NCBI RefSeq assembly: GCF_049341845.1
Contig: NZ_JBMPIT010000004.1
Span: 1-64,000, forward strand
Direction: 5' to 3'
Source: Curtobacterium guangdongense
Lineage (GTDB): Bacteria > Actinomycetota > Actinomycetes > Actinomycetales > Microbacteriaceae
DNA length: 64,000 nt
In this document: piece by piece, positions 22,749-31,906 of the stretch
Layout: each line of letters starts with the position of its first letter
Position numbering within the stretch: position 1 is the stretch's first letter
Notes under the pieces: generated by a model
The model's input: the letters and a program-made list of their open reading frames with translations, nothing else
What the model was told of the DNA's origin: nothing
Database searches by the model: none
Position numbers and translations under genes: made by a program

Positions 22749-23614
22749 GCGGACTCCTTGGAGGTGCGGCGCGCGCCGATCCGGCCGATGGCGACGAGCA
22801 GCACGAACCCGAACACCAGGGCGCCGAGCGAGAAGACCGCCGCGACGTACGGGTCGGTCTGCTGCACGAGCACGAGCCCCGTCTGGAAGGTCGTGCGGGA
22901 GAGGAACGATGCGAGCGTGTACTCGCCGAGGACGACGGTGATCGTCAGGAAGCACGCCGCGAGGATCCCGCGCCGGAGGTTCGGCAGGAGGACCCGCCAG
23001 GTCACCGTCCACCACGAGGCGCCGAGCGACCGAGCGGCCTCGGACAGGGTGGTCATGTCGGTCGCGGTGATGGCGGCGGCGATCGGGCGGAACGCGAACG
23101 GCAGCGCGATGATCCCCACCGCGAACGCCAGGGTCCACGCGCCGGAACCGAAGACCTGCGAGACGACCTGGTAGACGGGCACGAAGCCGACGACGAGGAC
23201 CACGGCGGGGACCGTGATCGGCACGATGCAGACGAACTCCAGGATCCGGCGGAGCCTCGGGTACCGCAGCGCGGTGATGATCTGCGCGGGCAGGAGCACG
23301 AGCAGCACGATCGCCACGGTGATGAGCGCGATCACGAGCGAGGCGCCGAGGCCGTCGAACACCGGCTGGTAGGTCGCCCGGTTGACCGGGTCGGCGATCG
23401 CGGCGTAGTGCGCGCCGGTCAGGGCACCGGACGTCCCCTCGCGGAAGGTGAACTGCACGAGGGCGGCGATCGGGACGGCGAAGACCGCTCCGATCACAGC
23501 GAGGACGATCGCGGCGGTGACCCGGGACGGGGCGGCACCGAAGCGTGCTGTGGTGCTCCGAGACGGACGCGAGCCGGTCTGCGGGCGGCGGGTCGAGCCT
23601 CCCGTCGGGGTCAT
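22745..23614 (-). CDS. ABC transporter permease (PotC type)
   Basis: About 289 residues with six membrane helices and the cytoplasmic EAA loop in the form LSEAARSLGASWWTVTWRVL ahead of LPNLRRGI, which contacts the ATPase. The N-terminal 30 residues are hydrophilic and include STRRPQTGSRPSRST, encoded by a region with one arm of the dispersed GGAGGCTCG-type repeat. It overlaps genes on both sides by four bases. Confidence 0.9.
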   Translation of the reverse strand: MTPTGGSTRRPQTGSRPSRSTTARFGAAPSRVTAAIVLAVIGAVFAVPIAALVQFTFREGTSGALTGAHYAAIADPVNRATYQPVFDGLGASLVIALITVAIVLLVLLPAQIITALRYPRLRRILEFVCIVPITVPAVVLVVGFVPVYQVVSQVFGSGAWTLAFAVGIIALPFAFRPIAAAITATDMTTLSEAARSLGASWWTVTWRVLLPNLRRGILAACFLTITVVLGEYTLASFLSRTTFQTGLVLVQQTDPYVAAVFSLGALVFGFVLLVAIGRIGARRTSKESA

Positions 23615-24576
23615 CGCTGCCACCTCGATGCGCGACGCTGCAGGAGCGAGTACGCGCCCATGACGACCGCCATCACGACGACCATGCCGAACGCCAGCAC
23701 GCCGGCGACGTTCTGCAGGCCGATGATCGTCTCGCTCGTGAGCTGGGCGCGGATCGTCAGCGGGACGATGCCGCCCTGCGAGATGAGCGCGGCGGCCGTG
23801 GCGAACGACGAGAAGCCGTTGGCGAAGAGCAGGAGCAGCGATCCCCAGAACGCCGGTGCGAGCACGGGCAGGGCGATCCGGCGCCAGTAGGTCCAGCGGC
23901 TCGCCCCGAGGGTCGCGGCGGCTTCGCCCCACTGGGTCTTCACGCCCTCGAACGCCGGCATGAAGGTCAGCACCATCAGCGGCACCTGGAAGTACACGTA
24001 CGGGAGCACGAGACCAGGGACCGTGTAGAGGAACGCACCGCCGGAGTTGATGTCCCAGTGGAGCGTCGACACCAGCCACGCCGTCACCAGCCCCTGGGCG
24101 CCGATCGTGGCGATGAACGCGAAGGCGAGCATCACGCCGCCGAACTGCGCGAGGACACTCGCGGCGGAGTCGATCATCGAGCGCACGATGCCGTCGGGCG
24201 CGAGCGACGACAGCGCCCAGCAGACGATGGCACCGACGACCGCGCCGACCACCGCGGACACCGCGGAGAGCCCGAACGAGGCGCCGAAGGCCCGGAGCAC
24301 GCTCGGGTCCGCGAACGCGGCGAGGTTCGCCAACGTCGGGCGTCCGGTCGCGTCGAAGAACCCGCTGCCGACCGCGATCACCGCGGGGACGACGAGGAAC
24401 AGCACCACGTAGGCGGCGAACGGCGTGAGTCCGAGCCACGCGACGCCGCCGCGGCGCCGGACACGGGGTCCGGCACCGCGGCGGGTGGTGGCATCGGCGT
24501 GCTCACTCGTGACGAGCGTCGCTGCGGGCGTGGTGCTCGCTGCGGCTGGCGCGCCTGGTGCCGATGCGGTGGTCAT
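23611..24576 (-). CDS. ABC transporter permease (PotB type)
   Basis: About 321 residues with six helices after a long Ala/Thr-rich cytoplasmic tail. The first helix is GLTPFAAYVVLFLVVPAVI, and the EAA-type loop GEAAATLGASRWTYWRRIAL precedes LPVLAPAFWG. It pairs with the PotC-type permease whose start its stop overlaps. The start ATG lies five bases past the stop of the substrate-binding protein gene. Confidence 0.9.
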   Translation of the reverse strand: MTTASAPGAPAAASTTPAATLVTSEHADATTRRGAGPRVRRRGGVAWLGLTPFAAYVVLFLVVPAVIAVGSGFFDATGRPTLANLAAFADPSVLRAFGASFGLSAVSAVVGAVVGAIVCWALSSLAPDGIVRSMIDSAASVLAQFGGVMLAFAFIATIGAQGLVTAWLVSTLHWDINSGGAFLYTVPGLVLPYVYFQVPLMVLTFMPAFEGVKTQWGEAAATLGASRWTYWRRIALPVLAPAFWGSLLLLFANGFSSFATAAALISQGGIVPLTIRAQLTSETIIGLQNVAGVLAFGMVVVMAVVMGAYSLLQRRASRWQR

Positions 24577-24581
24577 ACCGG

Positions 24582-25727
24582 TCAGGAGCCCATCGTGGCG
24601 GACCACTTGGCGGCGAGGACCTTCGAGGCCGCCGCGACCTGGTCGTCCGTCAGCTCGACGTAGTCCTTCGGCGCGCCGCCGGCGGCGTTGAGGGCGTCCT
24701 GGTCGACCTTGCCCGACTTCTCGAGTGCGGCGAGGGTCGACGGGAAGGCACCGGCCTGCAGGTAGAGGTTCTGCACGTCGGCGCTGGCGATCCACTCCTG
24801 CCACAGGCGGGCCGCTGCGGGGTGCGGGGCGTCCTGGTTGATGGCCTGCGAGTAGTACGAACCGAGCGCCTGGCCCGACGGGACGACGGTCTTCCAGTTC
24901 TTGTTGCCGGAGGCACCGGCAGCGGGGCCCCACGCCAGGTTGTTGTACGACCACTGGACGACGACCGGGGTCTCGCCCGAGGCGACCGTGGCCTGCGTCG
25001 GCAGCACGTTCTGGAAGTTGCCGGCCTGCTTGAGCTTGCCGAAGTACTCGACGCCCTTGGTGATGTCGTCGGCCGAGCCGCCGTTCTCGAGCGCCGCGAG
25101 GTACACGGCGGACGCGGCCTGGTTCGCCTGCGTCGGGTCGCCCGAGATCGAGACCTTGCCCTTGTACTCGGAGCCGAGCAGGTCGTCCAGGTCCTTCGGG
25201 GCCGACTTGATCTTCGAGGAGTCGTAGCCGATCGACATGAGGCCCGTGTAGTCACGCGTCCACTTGCCGTCCGCGTCCTTCAGGTTCGTCGGGATGTCGC
25301 TCCAGTTCGCGACCTTGTAGTCCGTGAGCAGATCGAGGTTCTGCTGCATGACGGCGTTGCCGAGGTCGAGCACGTCCGGTGCCGTCGACTGGCCCTTCTG
25401 CGACTTCACGGCGGCGACCTCGTCGGCGCTCGACCCGTTCGGGTTCGCGGAGTTGACCTTGATGCCGTACTTCTTGGTGAAGCCGTCGATGATCTTGCCG
25501 TAGTTCGCCCACGACGGCGGCAGCGCGATGACGTTGAGCTGCCCCTCCGCCTTCGCCGCCTTGACGAGGGCGTCCATGCCGCCGGCGCTCGCGGCGCTCG
25601 TCGCGGTCTTCCAGTCGGCGTCGCCGCCGCTGCCGGTGGACGCGGAGCTCGTCGCGGAGCAGCCGGCGAGGGTGACGACTGCGGCTGCGGCCAGGGCGAG
25701 GCCGGCCAGGGTGCGCTTGTACTGCAC
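24582..25727 (-). CDS. ABC transporter substrate-binding lipoprotein
   Basis: Extracellular solute receptor of 381 residues with a lipoprotein signal (lipobox LAGC near residues 20-23). The body resembles polyamine, iron, thiamine or 2-aminoethylphosphonate receptors: PDVLDLGNAVMQQNLDLLTD, DYTGLMSIGYDSSKI, DLLGSEYKGKVSISGDPT. The substrate cannot be assigned; putrescine/spermidine or an organophosphonate are both possible. It is the first gene of the operon. Its leader carries clustered GTTCGGTG repeats. Confidence 0.9.
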   Translation of the reverse strand: MQYKRTLAGLALAAAAVVTLAGCSATSSASTGSGGDADWKTATSAASAGGMDALVKAAKAEGQLNVIALPPSWANYGKIIDGFTKKYGIKVNSANPNGSSADEVAAVKSQKGQSTAPDVLDLGNAVMQQNLDLLTDYKVANWSDIPTNLKDADGKWTRDYTGLMSIGYDSSKIKSAPKDLDDLLGSEYKGKVSISGDPTQANQAASAVYLAALENGGSADDITKGVEYFGKLKQAGNFQNVLPTQATVASGETPVVVQWSYNNLAWGPAAGASGNKNWKTVVPSGQALGSYYSQAINQDAPHPAAARLWQEWIASADVQNLYLQAGAFPSTLAALEKSGKVDQDALNAAGGAPKDYVELTDDQVAAASKVLAAKWSATMGS

Positions 25728-25739
25728 GGGGAGGTGCCT

Positions 25740-25880
25740 TTCGGGTGGCGTTCGGTGTGACGTGCTGTGCGCCGCCGTCGCGTTCGGTGCTGCGGCCGGC
25801 GCCGTGTTCGGTTTCTCGTTCGGTGTTGCGTTCGGTGTTGCGTTCGGGATGATCGTGGACGCGGTCGGTTTCGCGTTCGT
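25740..25880. repeat. Imperfect TGCGTTCGGTGT repeats upstream of the ABC operon
   Basis: The core GTTCGG or CGTTCGG recurs about every 12-20 bases between 25740 and 25880, the clearest copies being GTTGCGTTCGGTGTTGCG near 25820-25840. The cluster lies in the transcribed leader or promoter of the substrate-binding protein gene. It could be a protein-binding array or slippage-prone DNA; no matching regulator is adjacent. Confidence 0.5.
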
Positions 25881-25933
25881 GCTGCGACGGTGAACGGTGG
25901 CGGAACGTCGGGGAGCGGTTGTACGTTCTGCCC

Positions 25934-26371
25934 GTGGAGTTCACGACGACGGTGCTGCAGGCACGCAAGACGGCGACGGGCCTGCCCGTGCCGGCCGAGG
26001 TCATCGACGCGCTCGGGTCGGGGAAGCGCCCGCCGGTGGTGGTCACCCTGGACGGCGGGTACACCTACCGGTCGACGGTGGGCGTGATGAACGAGCAGTT
26101 CCTCGTGCCGCTCTCGGCCGAACACCGCGCGGCGTCCGGCCTCGCCGCGGGCGACATCGTCACCGTCTCGCTCGTGGTCGATGCACAGCCCAGAAGCGTT
26201 GACCTGCCGGAGGACCTGGCGGCGGCGCTGACCGAGGCGGGTGTCCGTGCGGCGTTCGACACGCTGTCGAACTCCCGGCAGCGGGCGATCGTCGACCCGG
26301 TGGTGCAGGCGAAGGCACCGGAGACCCGACTCCGGCGCATCGAGAAGGCCGTGGAGTCCCTGCGCGCCTGA
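25934..26371 (+). CDS. YdeI/DUF1905 family protein
   Basis: The 145-residue protein begins EFTTTVLQARKTATGLPVP, typical of the DUF1905 barrel (about 1-85), followed by the YdeI/OmpD-associated C-terminal helical segment (SNSRQRAIVDPVVQAKAPETR). Members are linked to bacteriocin or envelope-stress protection, but the mechanism is unknown. GTG 25934 is chosen because TACGTT lies six bases upstream and the family starts here. TTG at 25919, with GGGGAG before it, would add five residues. Confidence 0.8.
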   Translation: MEFTTTVLQARKTATGLPVPAEVIDALGSGKRPPVVVTLDGGYTYRSTVGVMNEQFLVPLSAEHRAASGLAAGDIVTVSLVVDAQPRSVDLPEDLAAALTEAGVRAAFDTLSNSRQRAIVDPVVQAKAPETRLRRIEKAVESLRA

Positions 26372-26431
26372 GTGGTGCGCTCCACGGGGGTGGCGTGGTG
26401 CTAGGGGGTGCTCCGCGGGGGTGGCTCCGCG

Positions 26432-26503
26432 GGCCTTTCGCGCTCAGGTGGTCGAATCGCGCGTAGGTGCTCCAGATTTCCGACCGCCGACGCGCGAAAG
26501 GCC
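26432..26503. repeat. Compound inverted repeat, CGCGCGTAGG family
   Basis: Outer arms GGCCTTTCGCGC (26432-26443) and GCGCGAAAGGCC (26492-26503) are perfectly complementary; inside lie GAATCGCGCGTAGG and a diverged partner. It sits in the gap (26372-26648) between the YdeI-like gene and the convergent nuclease-like gene, where I see no coding frame. Confidence 0.6.
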
Positions 26504-26648
26504 TTCCCAGCGCGGTCGTCATGGGTTCGAACGCATCCGCTTCGGCCCCTCCAGCAGCGCTGTCTCGAGCGCATCGCCCGTGGAGTCCTCCGTCCCGTGG
26601 ATCTCAGTCCGTGGTCATCCGCGTGTCGTTTCGGATCAGCGGCTCCCG

Positions 26649-27614
26649 TCACGCCGCAGTCAGGATGGCGCTCGGCCCCGGGCGGACTGCGCACGGGAGC
26701 CCCGCTGCCCGGAGTCGATGCGCCAGCGGCTCCGGAAGGTGCAGGTCACGCCACTCGACCCGCACGACGCGGCGGACGTCCGGCGAGGTGAGCAGGAGCT
26801 CTTGCCGTCGTTTCTCGTCGATGAAGGCGTCGGCAGGGGATCTGCCGGCCAGGTACCGCGCCTGCGTGTACTTCGCGCGACCGTCGATCTCGACGACGAC
26901 GCCCTGCTCGGGGAACCAGAAGTCGACGACGATCCGTCGCCCGTCGAGCACGAACTCCTGCTGCAGGACCGGCTCCGGGAGTCCGAGCTCGCGGAAGACC
27001 ACTCGTGCGAACGACTCCGCCGGCGAGCCGGAGCGCGCGTCGGCGAGCTCGAGCACGAGTTCAGCCGTGCGCCGACCACGAGCTGCCGGGTACCCGGCGA
27101 GTGCGCGATCGAGCTCGGCGGCAGACACGCCACGGCGGAGCGCAGAATCCGCGAGGACCACCGCGGAGCGGACGTCACCCGTGAGTGCCACGTCGATCAC
27201 GGTACGTTCGACGGTCGTCGCCGACACCCGTCCGTCCCGAGCGACTTCCGACTCCCCGAGCGGCCGGGTGTGCAGCACGAGACCGGGACTCCGGCTGCGG
27301 TACCGGGACTTCGGCACCGTGACGTGGACGTCTTCCGGCCAACCGGCGAGCCACGCGAGCCCGTGCAAGGCGGCCGCCGAAGCGTGCGACGCCGAGGCCG
27401 GTGCGCCGAGCCGGAGCAGCCTGGCGTGCACCCGTGTGACGTAGCGGGTTCGTGGGCCCGCGGCGTTCCAGTCGAGCGCTCGGACGAACGCGTTGGGACC
27501 GACTCGGACGAGCTGGTCGGGGCCGGGACGAGCAGTCCGCCGGCGCATCGCGGAGCCGGACCGGCCGGCTTCTCGGGTGGGCGTGGACCTGTGGATCGGG
27601 AGTGGCTGTTCCAT
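26649..27614 (-). CDS. DUF559-type endonuclease domain protein with AbiEi-like N-terminus
   Basis: About 321 residues. The middle region (RYVTRVHARLLRLGAPASAS through ASAAALHGLAW) resembles the domain of AbiEi-type antitoxins and related transcription regulators. The C-terminal third has a restriction-like nuclease fold (DUF559/Vsr type): RIVVDFWFPEQGVVVEIDG followed by RAKY gives the D...ExD...K pattern of PD-(D/E)xK enzymes. Such proteins are common and stand alone in Microbacteriaceae; their role (defence, repair or orphan) is unknown. ATG 27614 (MEQPLPIHR) is preferred over ATG 27725 because the extra segment contains the dispersed-repeat reading GLEARP. Confidence 0.7.
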   Translation of the reverse strand: MEQPLPIHRSTPTREAGRSGSAMRRRTARPGPDQLVRVGPNAFVRALDWNAAGPRTRYVTRVHARLLRLGAPASASHASAAALHGLAWLAGWPEDVHVTVPKSRYRSRSPGLVLHTRPLGESEVARDGRVSATTVERTVIDVALTGDVRSAVVLADSALRRGVSAAELDRALAGYPAARGRRTAELVLELADARSGSPAESFARVVFRELGLPEPVLQQEFVLDGRRIVVDFWFPEQGVVVEIDGRAKYTQARYLAGRSPADAFIDEKRRQELLLTSPDVRRVVRVEWRDLHLPEPLAHRLRAAGLPCAVRPGPSAILTAA

Positions 27615-27740
27615 GTCGCCCACGATCTCGAACCAGCCACATGCGACGGTGCCGCGCGGCGCCAACCGTGGACGAGCCTCCAGTCCGGCGATCTGTGGAG
27701 GGCTACCCCTTCCCACCCACTTCACCCGCGATGGAAAGCG

Positions 27741-27804
27741 GAATCGCGCGTCGGCGGCCGGAAAATCCGACCACCTACGCGCGATTCAACCTCCTACGCG
27801 CGAA
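27741..27804. repeat. CGCGCGTAGG-family palindrome with an extra arm
   Basis: GAATCGCGCGTCGGCGG (from 27741) pairs with CCACCTACGCGCGATTC (27771-27787) with two mismatches. CCGG-AAAA-TCCG forms the tip. A third, partial arm CTCCTACGCGCGAAAC follows at 27790-27805. Confidence 0.65.
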
Positions 27805-27930
27805 ACGACCCGCCAGCGGGGCCTGGGCCGGAGCCGAACCCGACCCGACCCGCAACGACCCCCGGGACCCGAACCCCAGCGATCGCCACACGCGCACGAG
27901 AACGCGGAGCTGCCACCCCGCGCGACACGA

Positions 27931-27962
27931 CGCCGGACGAGCGCACCCGTGCCCGTCCGGCG
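27931..27962 (-). terminator. Hairpin after the alpha-mannosidase gene
   Basis: CGCCGGACG (27931-27939) pairs with CGTCCGGCG (27954-27962), and GCAC/GTGC can extend it inward. It lies 10 bp past the mannosidase stop and has no T-tract. Confidence 0.5.
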
Positions 27963-27971
27963 TCGCGGTCC

Positions 27972-30900
27972 CTACGCCCGCTGCACCCGCAGCGTGACGA
28001 TCTCGAACGGCCGCAGCGTCAGCGACACCGGCGAGCCCGCGTCCCACGACGTGCCGAGCGGCCGCTCGAGCAAGTCCACCTGCGCCACCGAGGCGACGTC
28101 GAATCCGAAGTCCACGCCGACGTCCGTGGCACGGCCGCCGAGTCCCTCGTAGAGCCGCACGATGACGTCCCCCGACCGGTCCTCGGCGAGCTTCACGGCC
28201 TCGACGAACACCTGCGGCGACGACACGACGACGAGCGGCGACACCGGAGCCGAACCGGCCACCGTGCGCACCGGCAGGTTGAGCCGGTACCCGGAGTCGG
28301 CGGCGTCCAGCACCGACTCCCCGACGCGCAGCACCGTGCGGAACACGTGGTGTCCCTGGTCGGCGTGCGGGTCCGGGAACGTCGGCCCACGGAGGAGCGA
28401 CTCGCGGACGAGCGTCGTCGTGCCGCCGTCGGCACGCGTCGACCGGGTGATGTCGTGCCCGTAGGTCGAGTCGTTCGCGACGGCGACACCGAACCCGGGC
28501 TCCGCGACGTGCACCCACCGGTGCGCCGAGGTCTCGAACCGGGCGAAGTCCCACGAGGTGTTCTGGTGGGTGGGTCGGTCGACGTGGCCGAATTGGATCT
28601 CGCTCGAGGCGATGCTCGCCCGCACGTCGAGCGGGAACGCCAGCTTCAGGAGCTTCTGCTGCTCGTGCCAGTCGACCTCGGTCTCGATGGTGAGCTCCGG
28701 CTGCCCGGCGACGGCCGAGTAGCGCGTGGTCACGGTCGACGAGCCGACCGGACGGACCACGACCAGCGAGTCCCCCTCGATCGCCACCGACGTGGCCGAC
28801 AGGGCGTTCCCGTTGCGCTGGTACGCGCGGTCGATGTCCCACGCCTCCCACTGGTTCGGGGTGTCGCGGAACACGGTGTACTCCGCGGCGACCGTCCCCG
28901 GTGCGATCGCGTCGCGTCCGGTGGCGTGCTCGACGAACGACACGACGTGGCCGGCCGCGTCGATGGTCGCCACGACCGCGCCGGTGTCGAACACGAAGCG
29001 GTCGCCGGAACGGACGGGAGGCACGGCTTCCGCCTCCGACCCCAGGGAACCTCCCAGGGCGGTTGCGCCCCCCGCACTGACGGGCGACGCGTTGAACCGC
29101 ACGACGGTCCCGTCGGTCGAGCCGCCCGCGAGCGCGGTCGTCGCGTCGCCGATCAGCCCCTCGAGCGTCTCGGCGACGATCCGGTAGTTCTCCTCGGCGT
29201 TCTCGTAGACCCAGGCGATCGAGGAGCCGGGCAGGATGTCGTGGAACTGCTGGAGCAGGACGGTGTGCCATGCCTCCTCGAGCTGCTCGTACGGGTAGTC
29301 GAGCCCGAGCCGCACGGCAGCGGTCGCCGCCCAGAGCTCGGCCTCGCGGAGCAGGTGCTCGGAGCGACGGTTGCCCTGCTTTGTGCGGATCTGCGACGTG
29401 TAGGTCCCACGGTGGAACTCGAGGTACATCTCCCCGGACCAGACGCCCGGGACCGGGAGCTCCTGCTCGAGCTGCTCGAACACCTGCGCCGGCGTCCCGA
29501 GGTCGACGCGGGGCGAGCCGTCCAGGTCGTGCTGGCGGTGGGCAGCGGCGACCATCTCGCGCGTGGGACCGCCACCGCCGTCGCCGAAGCCGTAGAGCAG
29601 CATCGACGTGTTCGCGGTGCCGCGCTCCTTGTTCTGCCGTTCCCCGCGGTGCAGGTCGGCGGGCGAGACGTCCGAGTTGTACGTGTCGGCCGGTGGCAGG
29701 TGCGTCAGGATGCGGGAGCCGTCGATCCCCTCCCAGTGGAACGAGGTGTGCGGGATGACGTTCGTCTCGTTCCACGAGGGCTTCTGCGTGACGAACCACT
29801 TCGACCCGGCTGCCCGGACGATCTGCGGCAGCGCCCCGGTGTACCCGAACGAGTCGGGCAGCCAGGCCTCCGGGGTGTCGATGCCGAACTCCTCGAGGAA
29901 GAACCGCTTGCCCGCGACGAACTGTCGGGCGAGTGCTTCACCGCCGGGCAGGTTCGTGTCCGACTCGACCCACATGCCGCCGACCGGGATCCACCGTCCC
30001 TCGGCGACCCGCTGCTTGATGCGCGAGAAGATCGACGGGTACTCGGCCTTGATCCAGGCGTACTGCTGGGCCGACGAACACGCGAACGTGAAGTCGGGAT
30101 CGCGGTCCATCAGGTCGAGCACGTTCGAGAACGTCCTGGCGCACTTGCGCTTCGTCTCGCGCACCGGCCAGAGCCAGGCGGAGTCGATGTGGGCGTGCCC
30201 GACTGCGATCGCCCGGTGCGCTGCTCCACTCGCGGGGACCGACAGCACCGGCGCCAGGACGGCTCGGGTGGCTGCGGCCGTCCCGGCGACGTCGTCCGGG
30301 TCGAGCGCGTCGGCGGCGCGCTCGAGCGCCCGGAGGATGTCCGCACCACGGGTGCCGTCGGTCGGCAGCTCGGCCATGAGCCCGCGGAGCACCCAGAAGT
30401 CCTGCTGGAGCTCCCACACCGTGTCGTCGCGCTCGACGACCTCGAGCGCGCGGAGCTCGTAGATCGGCTTGTCCCCGGCGGTCTTCCGGGAGCCGAGCGG
30501 CGTCGCGCCCTGGAACGAGTCGCCGCCGATGTCCGGGTTCGCCCCTGCCTCGACGTAGAGCTCGAACGACCCACCCGGTCCGACGGCGAGCGGCACGGCG
30601 TTGTTGCGCGGCTCGATGGCCTTGATCGTGGTGCCGTCCAACCGGTACGCGAGCCCTTCGGCCTGGAACCCCGGGTGGCGCTTCGTGAACCCGAGGTCGA
30701 CGAGCAGCTCGGCGGTGGTGCCGTCAGCGGTGCCGAAGTCCTCGGGCACCGTCCCCGACACCTTGAACCACGTCGTGCCCCACGGCCGCCCGCCCCACGC
30801 CGAGCCCACCGTGAACGGCGTGAACTCCTGCGTGACGGCGTCGGCGAACGGCACGGGTTCGTCGGGCACCTCCCACGCCGTCACGGTCACGGGCGCCGAC

Positions 30901-30980
30901 CGGCGGTGGACCGCCGGGTCGATCCGGTCGCGGACGAGGCGGGCGATGCGGGCCTCGACGAGCGGTTCGTCCTTGTGCAT
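27972..30980 (-). CDS. Alpha-mannosidase, glycoside hydrolase family 38
   Basis: Large cytoplasmic retaining alpha-mannosidase, 1002 residues. After an N-terminal domain (about 1-255) the GH38 catalytic domain begins with GHAHIDSAWLWPVRE, which carries the zinc-binding His and Asp. The nucleophile Asp lies in WLPDSFGYTGALPQI, and LLQQFHDILPGSSI is the later conserved zinc-His segment. The C-terminal third is the beta-rich GH38C region. It is the last gene of an operon with a carbohydrate ABC importer, so imported alpha-mannosides are probably hydrolysed inside the cell. ATG 30980 has AAAGGAA nine bases upstream. Confidence 0.95.
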   Translation of the reverse strand: MHKDEPLVEARIARLVRDRIDPAVHRRSAPVTVTAWEVPDEPVPFADAVTQEFTPFTVGSAWGGRPWGTTWFKVSGTVPEDFGTADGTTAELLVDLGFTKRHPGFQAEGLAYRLDGTTIKAIEPRNNAVPLAVGPGGSFELYVEAGANPDIGGDSFQGATPLGSRKTAGDKPIYELRALEVVERDDTVWELQQDFWVLRGLMAELPTDGTRGADILRALERAADALDPDDVAGTAAATRAVLAPVLSVPASGAAHRAIAVGHAHIDSAWLWPVRETKRKCARTFSNVLDLMDRDPDFTFACSSAQQYAWIKAEYPSIFSRIKQRVAEGRWIPVGGMWVESDTNLPGGEALARQFVAGKRFFLEEFGIDTPEAWLPDSFGYTGALPQIVRAAGSKWFVTQKPSWNETNVIPHTSFHWEGIDGSRILTHLPPADTYNSDVSPADLHRGERQNKERGTANTSMLLYGFGDGGGGPTREMVAAAHRQHDLDGSPRVDLGTPAQVFEQLEQELPVPGVWSGEMYLEFHRGTYTSQIRTKQGNRRSEHLLREAELWAATAAVRLGLDYPYEQLEEAWHTVLLQQFHDILPGSSIAWVYENAEENYRIVAETLEGLIGDATTALAGGSTDGTVVRFNASPVSAGGATALGGSLGSEAEAVPPVRSGDRFVFDTGAVVATIDAAGHVVSFVEHATGRDAIAPGTVAAEYTVFRDTPNQWEAWDIDRAYQRNGNALSATSVAIEGDSLVVVRPVGSSTVTTRYSAVAGQPELTIETEVDWHEQQKLLKLAFPLDVRASIASSEIQFGHVDRPTHQNTSWDFARFETSAHRWVHVAEPGFGVAVANDSTYGHDITRSTRADGGTTTLVRESLLRGPTFPDPHADQGHHVFRTVLRVGESVLDAADSGYRLNLPVRTVAGSAPVSPLVVVSSPQVFVEAVKLAEDRSGDVIVRLYEGLGGRATDVGVDFGFDVASVAQVDLLERPLGTSWDAGSPVSLTLRPFEIVTLRVQRA

Positions 30981-31009
30981 GGAGTTGCTTCCTTTCGCAG
31001 GGAGTTCGA

Positions 31010-31906
31010 TCAGCCCTTGATGCCGCCGGCGAGGGCGTTGCCGCCGCCGAGGCCTCGAGAGACGACCACGTAGAGCGCGATCACGGGCACGGAGTAGAGG
31101 ATCGAGAACGCCGCGAGCTGCCCGTAGGCCACGGCGCCGTACTGCCCGAAGAAGTTGAAGATGCTCACCGCGGCGGGCACCTTGTCGGGCGACAGGAGCA
31201 GGACGAAGGGGACGAAGAAGTTCCCCCACGCCTGGATGAACACGAAGATGAACACCACGGCGATCCCGGGGCGCATGAGCGGCACGACGATGCGCGTCAG
31301 CGTGGTCATCATCGAGGCGCCGTCGGTCCACGCCGCCTCCTCGAGCGAGATCGGCACGGAGTCCATGAAGTTCTTCGCCATCCAGATCGCCATCGGCAGG
31401 CTGGACGCGGCGAGGAAGAAGATGCAGCCCCAGACGTTGTCGATCAGGTTGAGCGACACGAACAGGCTGTAGACGGGCACCATCATCGCCGTGATCGGCA
31501 GGCAGGTGCCGAAGAGGATCCCGTAGAGGAACGGCTTGTTCACGCGCATCTTGTACCGGGACAGCGGGTACGCCGCCAGCAGCGCGACGACCACGGTGAT
31601 GAGCGCGCACCCGCCGGAGAGCAGCAGGCTGTTCGCGAGCGGGATGAACGACAGCTCCGGTGTGAGCACCTTCGTGAAGTTGTCGAGCGTGAACTGCGAC
31701 GGCACCTTCACCGATAGCGAGGCGTTCGCGTCGACGGATGCGAGCACGAGCCACAGCAGCGGCACCGCGAAGCAGATCGCCACGATGAGCAGCACGATGT
31801 TCGACACCCAGCGCATGGTCCGCCCGCGCGGGGAGGTCATGTGCAGCGCGCCGGGAGCGGTCACGGATCGGGTCGTCGTGTCAGGACGAGCAGCGGTGAT
31901 CGCCAT
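31010..31906 (-). CDS. Carbohydrate ABC transporter permease (MalG type)
   Basis: The 298-residue protein has six helices and the EAA loop EEAAWTDGASMMTTLTRIVV before PLMRPGIAV. The C-terminus ends RGLGGGNALAGGIKG, the usual end of CUT1 MalG-type permeases, which supports an intact gene. Its ATG overlaps the preceding permease stop by one base. No ATPase is encoded in the operon, so a shared MsiK-like ATPase elsewhere is expected. Confidence 0.93.
   Translation of the reverse strand: MAITAARPDTTTRSVTAPGALHMTSPRGRTMRWVSNIVLLIVAICFAVPLLWLVLASVDANASLSVKVPSQFTLDNFTKVLTPELSFIPLANSLLLSGGCALITVVVALLAAYPLSRYKMRVNKPFLYGILFGTCLPITAMMVPVYSLFVSLNLIDNVWGCIFFLAASSLPMAIWMAKNFMDSVPISLEEAAWTDGASMMTTLTRIVVPLMRPGIAVVFIFVFIQAWGNFFVPFVLLLSPDKVPAAVSIFNFFGQYGAVAYGQLAAFSILYSVPVIALYVVVSRGLGGGNALAGGIKG

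Larger units (their letters stand above)
27615..27971. other. Intergenic region with dispersed palindromes
   Basis: No convincing gene. It holds one arm of the GGAGGCTCG family near 27670 (GACGAGCCTCCAGTCCGG), a CGCGCGTAGG-family palindrome at 27741-27787, and a hairpin at the end of the mannosidase gene (27931-27962). Between 27815 and 27930 the sequence is Pro/Arg-coding in most frames with no recognisable protein. Confidence 0.5.

Noticed and set aside
26521..26545. GGTTCGAACGCAT considered as a tRNA T-loop
   Set aside because: No matching T-stem, acceptor stem or anticodon arm can be folded around it.
26241..31073. 1610-codon plus-strand frame opposite the mannosidase
   Set aside because: Arg/Gly/Pro-rich shadow of the GH38 and nuclease genes; no domains, and it would be antisense to well-supported genes.
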